Shown here: piece after piece, positions 57,178 to 64,000 of the stretch | Layout: each line of letters starts with the position of its first letter | Numbering within the stretch: the first letter of the stretch is position 1 | NCBI GenBank assembly: GCA_003971905.1 | Contig: RSEE01000029.1 | Span: 248,001-312,000, forward strand | DNA from: Moniliella sp. 'wahieum' | Taxonomy: Eukaryota; Basidiomycota; Moniliellomycetes; Moniliellales; Moniliellaceae | DNA: 64,000 nt | Direction of reading: 5' to 3' | Translations under genes and position numbers: made by a program | Notes under the pieces: generated by a model | Told to the model about the DNA's origin: nothing | The model's input: the letters and a program-made list of their open reading frames with translations, nothing else | The model's database searches: none

Positions 57178-57471
57178 ATGTCGCTGCGTGGATACCCGCG
57201 TGCGCTCCTGCGCCGTAAGCTTCGTGCCCCGCTCTCCGAAGGGTATCGCCTGGGCGCGCGCATCGACTGGGCCGTCATGCTTGCCTATGTCCTCTTCCTT
57301 CGCCGCCTCGCAGCCGAGTGCAAGATCGCGCTCCAAATGGACGCTGCCGAGGCCCCGCCCCCTACCCGTCCAGGACGTCGGCTGTACACCAAGTCCCGAG
57401 CACGGCATGTTCTCCAGCATCGCCACGTACGCGCTGCGGTGCGCCGCCTGGCCAACATGCGCGCCTTGTAG
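57178..57471 (+). CDS. Small histone-fold protein resembling kinetochore subunit CENP-W (Wip1)
   Basis: A 97-residue single-exon protein starting MSLRGYPRALLRRKLRAP. After a basic N-terminus it reads IDWAVMLAYVLFLRRLAAEC, a loop, then RARHVLQHRHVRAAVRRLAN. The layout (basic start, long central helix with LLFL-RLAEE-like pattern, short final helix with HVxAA..xL) is that of CENP-W, which pairs with CENP-T in the CENP-T-W-S-X histone-like complex that links centromeric DNA to the outer kinetochore. The loop here is long (MDAAEAPPPTRPGRRLY). The assignment rests on pattern only; another small histone-fold protein is possible. It is divergent from SOD2. Confidence 0.45.
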   Translation: MSLRGYPRALLRRKLRAPLSEGYRLGARIDWAVMLAYVLFLRRLAAECKIALQMDAAEAPPPTRPGRRLYTKSRARHVLQHRHVRAAVRRLANMRAL

Positions 57472-57907
57472 GGGATGGCGCTTGTTTTCCCCTTCGGCTC
57501 AGCGTTGCTCTTGCACCCCACGCCATAAAGTTGAGCACCACCGTCCCCAAGCGCGTTTTATGGGCACAAATCCGCAAATCAGTCACTATGCAAGATGACT
57601 GCGCTGATCCCACTGACGCTCGGCTGGATGTCTCCCGAGATGATCAAGATATCTCTTCACTCACGACCCTTCAGGCCATGCCTTCCACCACATGTGGCCA
57701 TTCCGTTCTCCAAAGACACGTGATGGTTGACATGCCTAGCAATCCCTATGTAACTCTACCCTGTGCATCCTGCTCGGCTATCACAAGTTCTGGTTGTTTT
57801 TCAAGCTCACCGACAAGGATTATGTTAGCTTGAACATAGACATGACGAATGATCGGCCCAAGCCAGATGGGACAAGACAATGTGCAGAGAAGGGGAGGCT
57901 AAGATAA
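57472..57907. other. Intergenic region between convergent genes
   Basis: No gene or distinct repeat seen. Confidence 0.5.
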
Positions 57908-59168
57908 TTATGCCGAAGACTTTTCACGAGGAAAAGATGTTCCCGACGGGTTGGGTGCTACCAAAGACACAGACACGTTCCGCTGGTCTGGACTGGTTCC
58001 CATGGGCAAGGATAATGGCGGACGAGATGATGATCGAGGGACATGGGCACTGCGGCCGCGTGTGCTGCGGCGGATTGAGCGAGAACGATGCCGTGCATAT
58101 CGGTGCTCGCCATCTGAGGGTGAATGGACACGGTGTGAGGCGCTGGTGCGAAAGAGCAGGGTCGTCGAGGAGCCTCGGCGCGATGTAGAAGCGTGGTGCG
58201 AGGTAGTCTCTTGGACATACACAATGAGCTTGTTTCTTCGCCAAGCAATCCACGGGACCACAATAATCAGGTCAAAGATCAGTGTCCCACCCGAACCCAA
58301 CAGGAAAGATAGCCACTTTTGCAAATAGGCTCGGCCGTTCGGCCCTGACGGAGCCAGGTTATAAAGACTGTTGCCGAGAAACACAGAAAAGAAGAGGAGG
58401 ATGCTCCACGCTGCAATGGAAGCACAGGTTACGTTTTGACCTAGAACTGAGGCAATCGGCTGGTAAATTACGGCAGAATGCAAAAACCACGCCGACATGC
58501 GACCCACAGTATGCTCCAGCGTCCCGTCCTGTGCGGGAAGAGGAGGAAGAGAACAAATGAACATGGGCCCCTCCATGGCGATGGGTTTCGAGGCTGTGCC
58601 AAGAAAGATGGCCGAATGAGAAGAGGTAAGGGCCAGCACTGGCCCAGGATCAGACAGTAAAAAGAACACCCACCACGAGCAAAACAATGGAAGGGCCTGT
58701 TGAACGAGATATCTGCCTTGGCCGCGAGCGCCCATGACCATCTCTCTCCAAAGTGCCTCACCTGGATTGGAGGCGGCCAGGAAGTGCAGAGGAGGACCTC
58801 TTCACTGCCTCTGTCACTTGGATCGGAGACACAATTTGGCTCTGGGCCATGAGTGCGGCCTCCCATGAAGAGGGAGACGCCGTGGCAGGTTGCGATCGAC
58901 GAATCGCTCGGCTGATCTGAGCTGGATCTTGAGCCAAGATGCGATCGTGGCGAGACACGCCACAATTGTTGCGGTTCGAGTCATTCCCTGGCCCCGACCA
59001 GCGTCTTCCTCGTCCTCGTCCCCTATCTCGTTCCACACGTCCGATCTCGTGTCCTGCTTTTATCCCATCATCCAATGGAGAGCGCGCGCGCCGGATTGGG
59101 GATTGGGTACGACGATTCGGTTCATCTTGCGGAGTAACCTCTTCGTCGTGGCCCACAAGTTGCTCCAT
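57908..59168 (-). CDS. Unrecognised multi-pass membrane protein, frame breaks
   Basis: Family not recognised. The N-terminus from 59168 (MEQLVGHDEEVTPQDEPNRR) is polar, Arg-rich and probably cytosolic. After frame changes at about 58790 and 58740 the protein has about five hydrophobic segments (LFCSWWVFFLLSDPGPVLAL, FICSLPPLPA, FLHSAVIYQPIASVLG, IAAWSILLFFSVFLGNSLYN, GGTLIFDLIIVVPWIAWRR). The C-terminal tail is Ser/Arg-rich and polar, ending at 57908. The segment FFSVFLGNSLYNLAPSG looks like a conserved family core but I cannot name it. Introns near the breaks cannot be excluded. Confidence 0.45.
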
Positions 59169-60121
59169 CGCGCGAATCGATTAGACTGGATCCTGCTCGG
59201 TAAAAATGCAATGGAACCAAATTTAGGTTCCAAAGATGAGGCTGGCGGGAACGAGATTTGCCCCAGGCGCCCTGACCATTGTCACGGAGACGAGGTCTTC
59301 TGCGTGGCCCGTATCACCCAGTTGCCTGTTGGGTTTGGGGCGTAGCAACCTGCGGGCAGCGATAGATCAGGATGTACTAAACGAACTGAACCACGATGTA
59401 GAGATCAAAATGCTGCAAAAGTAAGTGGCTACTGCAATGGGGAATGAGGGCTGGTGGGTGAGCCAGCGAGCCGATCCTGTCGCCAATGTCAGCGTCAACC
59501 AAGCCGACCGATCGCACAAGAAGAAACGTACAGATTAAGCACATCGGCCCAGCATCCGCTGTGCCACAAAGACGCCAGACAGGCCATCTACGCTCTTGCG
59601 GCAGTGGTTACTGATGATGAAAACGAAAAAAAAAACTGGTCGATCCACACCAGCCCGATACAACAGCACTGCGCGTAGGTATCACAGACTCAGTCGGTGG
59701 TAGAGTATGGAGGCCTGGTCGGAGCAGCAGTTGCTCGGCGGAGTGAAGAGGTTAGCCGGTTAGGGGCAACCTGGCTAGCATGCCTAGTGTGGCAAACCAG
59801 GGTGCGGACAGGGTGCGGACAGGGTGCGGCAGGTAGGAGCGTGAGCGCGTGAGCGCCAGTGTGTTGGCCAGACATCATTTCTTTCCTCTTGCCTGCCCGG
59901 AGCAGGGACACGAGCTCGTAGATTGTGGGCGAGTCAGGCGACCGTATTGCTTAATCAGCTGTGGATCGGTGCAACCTGCCGGACCCAAGTGCAGTGGGCA
60001 TGCTGGCAGCAATCGTGCACGGACGATTTGATCCGCAAGACCCCATTCATCTCCGTCTGTCCAATCGCTCTTCCCGCCTCAGCGGAAATCGCCTCAGCTG
60101 TTGATCTCCATCACCACCGCC
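59169..60121. other. Divergent intergenic region
   Basis: Upstream flanks of the membrane protein (-) and RidA (+) genes. It contains three GGGTGCGGAC-type copies at 59798-59830. No gene is supported. Confidence 0.45.
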
Positions 60122-60742
60122 ATGTTCGCTCGCTCTGCGCTTTCTGCCCGCACTGCCTTCCCTGCCGTCTCGCGCTCCCTCCTGCTTCCGGCACGCGCGG
60201 CTCAGCTACTCCCTGCGCGTGCTCTCCACACCTCCCCCCGCCCTCCAGCTCACTGCGCACCACTCTGCTGATGCGCCCGCTGCGCTGGGACCCTACTCTC
60301 AGGTAATCGTGCATGAAGCGACCCAGACCGCGTATGTGTCGGGCTGCATTCCGCTCGATGCTAAGACGGGCAAGTTGGTTGAGGGAGGTGAGGGCGATGC
60401 ATCGGCGCCTGGGGTGATCGAGAAGCAAACCGAACAGGCCCTCACCAACTTGTTTGCGGTCCTCAAAGCCGCCGGAGCGGACAAGACCTCGGTCCTCAAG
60501 ACGACTGTCTTCCTCAAGAACATGGAACACTTTAAACGCATCAACGCTGTGTACGAAAAGGTATGTTTCGTCGTCCCACCCTTTCTCTGGCAGGCTCTTA
60601 TGATTTTCTAACCGAGCTCCCTGAAGGCGTTTGAGGGCCACAAGCCTGCGCGCTCTGCGGTCGAAGTGGCTCGCCTTCCCTCGATGTCGGGGTTGAGGTG
60701 GAGTGCATTGCTGCCGTTATCAAGACCCCTGGAAGCGCCTGA
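60122..60742 (+). CDS. MMF1: Mitochondrial RidA/Mmf1 family protein (2-imino acid deaminase), two frame breaks
   Basis: RidA proteins hydrolyse reactive 2-aminoacrylate and other enamine/imine intermediates from PLP enzymes; the mitochondrial Mmf1 form also supports branched-chain amino acid synthesis and mtDNA stability. Exon 1 (60122-60560) starts MFARSALSARTAFPAVSRSL, an Arg/Ser-rich presequence of about 40 residues. It continues with ALGPYSQVIVHEATQTAYVS, GCIPLD, EKQTEQALTNLFAVLKAAGA and TTVFLKNMEHFKRINAVYEK. The intron is 60561-60626 (GTATGT...CTGAAG). Exon 2 reads AFEGHKPARSAVEVARLPS, DVGVEVECIAAV and ends at 60742; the Arg of KPARS and the Glu of VECIA are the substrate-site residues. 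One extra C in the run at about 60233-60238 and one missing C at about 60678 break the frame; corrected length is 184 residues. Confidence 0.9.
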
Positions 60743-61165
60743 TTGCTGAGCAAACGTTTGGCTCCCATCCCACCCAATGTTATTTCCCCGGCTTGGACCT
60801 TCTCCACTGTGGATGTAACGCATATCACGGCCCGCACACTAGTAATTGTCCTTACATACGGTGATCGGAGGACGACACCAAACCGGATACTGGCGTGCGT
60901 GGCCGACGCTCGAATGCCAAGCCTGAAGTTCAAGTGGAGGCGTCTAAGTTCAATTTGTCAAACCTTTATACGTGGAGCGTGGAACGTAATGAACGCTTTC
61001 GGGGGCTGCGCATTGCGCACGACAGGTGCAGTAAAGAGCTATAGGTACGCGCAGAGACCCTGTCTGACAGAACGCCGCAGGACAAGAGGCGAGCTCAGGT
61101 ACCGGTGTGTGGGGCTGATGTGGAGCGGGCCAGAGATAAAGCTTGAAGCTTGAAGTCCCTTTTCT
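60743..61165. other. Intergenic region
   Basis: Holds one short TGA-AGCT heptad pair (61138-61155). A first exon of the next gene with a signal peptide could lie here but I cannot identify it. Confidence 0.4.
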
Positions 61166-63552
61166 ATGAGAGCAAACGTTAAAACAGGCGGTGCCGGTGG
61201 TGGTGGTGGTGGTGGTTCCGGTGGTGGCAAGTGGAATCAGAGTAGAAGCAGGTGGAAACATTCACCAAGCCTTTACGCCGTGCAACAGCTGCGCCCATCG
61301 GCCACGCAACTCCGCCGCCGCCACAGAAAGATAAAATGGCTTCAGAACCCCCCCGTCGTAGATGTCTCCACGATGTCGTCGACTACACCGGTACCAGTCT
61401 CTTCCCCTGAGGAAACCACTCCCTCCACCTCAAACTTCACCCCCATCCTCACCTCTATTTCTCCCGCTTCTACGCCAACTTCCCTTACTCCCAGCCCAAC
61501 CACATCCACCCAATTGCTTTCATCCCGCCAGACTGTGCCGCAGTCCGTTTCCAGCACTGCTCTGCAGTCTGAACAAGGGGGTTCGTCGTCTCCCCAAGCA
61601 TCAAGCTACCACACTTCAGAATCTGTCTCCACTACTGCCTCTGGACCAGAGTCTGGCATCTTCACTAGTACCCAAACCGACAGCACCCTGCCTTCTGAGA
61701 CCGTCGTTACGGGTACCAACGCGCCCCTCTTCTCCGACTCCATCAGCACACACTGATCTCTTCAGAGAACTATCCCACCTGATTCGACCAGCACAATGAG
61801 CGCAGTATCCTCCCGACAGGCTCTAACACGCGCCAGACCAGTGCCGATAGTAGTACCCCCTCCAACCGGCGCCAGTAGTTCACCCTCCTTGGGCACTGTA
61901 TCGTCCACACAGAGTGCGTCTCCCGCACTTTTCTCTGATAAAGTTACTACGAAAGAGGAACAACAACTGACCTTACTTTCTACACAGCTGTGCCCACTTC
62001 TAGCTTCACAGATCTCACAACTACGGACGAAATCAGCTCCTCTACTTTCTCCAATTTGCCGGAGTCCTCCACCCGTTCCGCTTCCAATGCGGAAAGCGAC
62101 CCGAGCACCACCATTGGCCCAACCGCTTCCTCTTCCCTGACAAGTACATTTTCTCAGCCCAGGTCTTCTTTGCTGTCGATTTCGAACACTGCAACACACG
62201 AGACGGGATCCGTCACCATCTCGTCCTCCGTCCCAGCTCCAACATCGGCCCCTGTATCTTCGTCGGCGATTGTGTCGTCAACCACGGAGGCCAGTGCAGA
62301 ATCGTCCAGCAACTTTGATTCTTCCTCTTTCGAGGCTTCCTTCAGTTCAACGGGGCTACCGTCTGCATCTTCTCCTACCGCTTCGAACCATGCACCTGGT
62401 TCCAGCTCCGTTCTGAGCTCCAGTTCCCCCCTGAGCTCTAGCACCGAGAGGTGCTTCAACCGTGACCAGTAGTAGCTATCCCATTTCTTCGACTGCCGTT
62501 GCTGGCTCAAGCCATTCCTCAGCTCCTTCCAGCTCGGAAGTGCCCATCAGTTCGACTCCTGGTTCATATTCAAGTGTTGCAGAACAGAGTAGCACCTTTA
62601 TGCAAAGCAACGGGCCCAGTTTCCTCCTCAACTCCATCCAGCTCCCCTCTACTTTCATCGAGCATTGCTGCATCGTCTACAACAGATGCGGAATCTACTT
62701 CGAGGGCCTCAAGCACGTTGCTTTCCTTGTCAGGTTCATCAACCCAACCTCCCTCATCTGAGAGTACCACGTTGGGCTCCTCGACAACCACGTCCCCGAC
62801 TTCTTCTGATGTCCTAGCCACTAGTACTGCTTCCGAATCTCGATCGACAGTGACGCAGACCTCCACTTCTTCACTTGTTCACTCTTCAGAGTCATCATCA
62901 ACGTCGAAGACCGTGTTCACCTTTCCCTCTGCATCGTCCGGTTCAATGGTGGTCTCCATCCCGCTCAGCCTCCCCCCACCGAGGTGGTGGAAACGTTGAC
63001 AGCGACGCCATCGGGAGGAGGGCCAGGATCGGTGGTCACCTTGACCTCGACTGCCGTCGCCCCGCCTCCGTCGGCGTCTGCAGTGATTGCGGCGATCCCA
63101 ACGACGGCCACGATCGTGGCGGTGCAGGATTTGACGGCGACCCAGACGGTGGTAGAAACGGCTTCGGCCGTGGGCACGAATGTACGTATTTCTCTCTACG
63201 CTTTTGTTTGCAGCCGTGAACAACAAGGAACGGGTTGTGGTTGTGGGCAATAGATCAACGCTGGTGTACTGACTCTTCTCTTCTGTTGTTGTTGATGTTC
63301 CGAAAATTTGGATCGGAATAGGAAGCTGGGTCTTTGACCACCTCGGAGCTGGTTCAGACCATCGTTCTTGTGCCTGTGACCCAGGGCATGTCAACCTTGA
63401 TCCAGGTTACTCCCATCTCCCCTGGGCAGTTGGCCGCGGCAGACAGCGGGGGTGGCCATATGACGACGCAGCCGATCCCTCCCCCTTTTATGCTCCTTGG
63501 GCTTCTGGCCATCATGTTTTTGTCTGGACGCTTGTTTGCGGGAAGACTGTAA
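61166..63552 (+). CDS. Ser/Thr-rich cell-surface protein with C-terminal hydrophobic anchor, frame breaks
   Basis: Probable wall or plasma-membrane glycoprotein. From 61166 the protein begins with a Gly tract encoded by (GGT)n and then becomes about half Ser/Thr for some 550 residues (for example SSTTPVPVSSPEETTPSTS, GSSTTTSPTSSDVLATSTAS), suited to heavy O-mannosylation. Later comes a more ordered Val/Thr repeat part (TEVVETLTATPSGGGPG, ATIVAVQDLTATQTVVETAS). The last intron is 63182-63321 (GTACGT...GGAATAG). The final exon ends PPPFMLLGLLAIMFLSGRLF then AGRL, which could be a GPI signal or a single membrane helix. Frames change at about 61760, 61990, 62460, 62600 and 62980. No signal peptide follows the chosen start, so the true first exon is probably missing or broken. 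Confidence 0.6.
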
Positions 63553-64000
63553 AACAAAATTCCATAGTTGAACCCCCCCCCCCCCCAATACCAAAACTCA
63601 CTTGTTTGGTCAACGTGACCCGGACCTTTTCCTCTCGCTTTGGCATCCGTTCTCTTGTTCTCCACGAAAATGGACTCGGGGACTTTTTGCTGCTCTCTCT
63701 TTCTCCCATCTCGTTCTGATTCGAAGAGGGAGTTGTGGGCACAGAGCACACACACTTGCTGTGTTTCCAAAACATGCTCACTTTTCTCACTGGGCCCGTT
63801 CGCCCTTGTTGGGTTTGTTTTTACCGCGCATATCTTCTTCCCTCCACACTTCCGTTTCCATGCAGCGACCCAGCACAGCCTGACGGCGAGAGGAACCGTC
63901 TCGAGATGATGGGCGAGAGGAGAAGCTCTATGGATTCTGGGTTCTTTTTCTTCCATCATATCATAACAAGAACAAGGTTCTCACCGTTCTCCGTTTCAGC
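63553..64000. other. 3' intergenic region
   Basis: C14 homopolymer at 63573-63586, then T/C-rich sequence. No gene is supported up to the window end. Confidence 0.5.

Noticed and set aside
63573-63586. C14 tract as a functional element
   Set aside because: Long homopolymers are expected at low frequency and their length is unreliable in this assembly; there is no other evidence of function.

Overview
The window is nuclear DNA of a fungus, most likely a basidiomycete. The evidence is spliceosomal introns of about 50-140 bp (GTRNGT donors, CAG or TAG acceptors, a few CTAAC-like branch sites), fungal-type proteins (G1 cyclin, GTP cyclohydrolase II, Gin4/Hsl1-type kinase, Zn2Cys6-PAS regulator), and a nuclear gene for the 49 kDa subunit of complex I. 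I lean to Ustilaginomycotina or a relative from general protein character. That is an inference; no rRNA or other decisive marker is present.

Layout. 0-0.6 kb: end of a membrane protein gene. 1.3-2.4 kb: remnant of a non-LTR retrotransposon. 6.6-16.5 kb: a gene block with the G1 cyclin, RIB1, a CDF metal transporter and an orphan membrane protein. 16.5-21.3 kb: gene-poor. 21.3-25.5 kb: Gin4/Hsl1-type septin/morphogenesis kinase. 26.3-31.8 kb: a second retrotransposon remnant and gene-poor DNA. 31.8-33.9 kb: Zn2Cys6-PAS transcription factor. 34.4-47.3 kb: about 13 kb with no recognisable gene, full of short satellites and dispersed repeats. 47.3-63.6 kb: a compact block with NDUFS2, an orphan zinc-ribbon protein, a PQ-loop transporter, a small C2H2 protein, the haem protein DAP1, an intron-containing tRNA-Arg(ACG), mitochondrial Mn-SOD, a small histone-fold protein resembling CENP-W, an orphan membrane protein, a mitochondrial RidA/Mmf1 protein and a Ser/Thr-rich surface protein. 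Several products act in mitochondria or on haem, flavin or metals (NDUFS2, SOD2, RidA, DAP1, RIB1, CDF), but nothing indicates joint control beyond adjacency.

Two things stand out. First, most tandem repeats in the gene-poor DNA obey one rule: a constant triplet (TCA/TGA, or TTA/TAA) followed by a self-complementary tetranucleotide, repeated every 7 bp. At least 14 of the 16 possible tetranucleotide palindromes are used, and the palindrome can change within an array without losing the 7-bp register. I know of no described satellite class with this grammar. Second, three dispersed sequences at 44.8, 45.7 and 46.7 kb share intron-like boundaries enclosing a GC-rich hairpin whose position, but not sequence, is kept.

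Caution. Many clearly functional genes are interrupted by single-base length changes, mostly in C or G runs (six in NDUFS2; also RIB1, DAP1, RidA, the kinase and the PQ-loop gene). The frames resume perfectly after each one, so these are most simply consensus errors of a long-read assembly, not pseudogenes. Coordinates for such genes span all reading frames involved.
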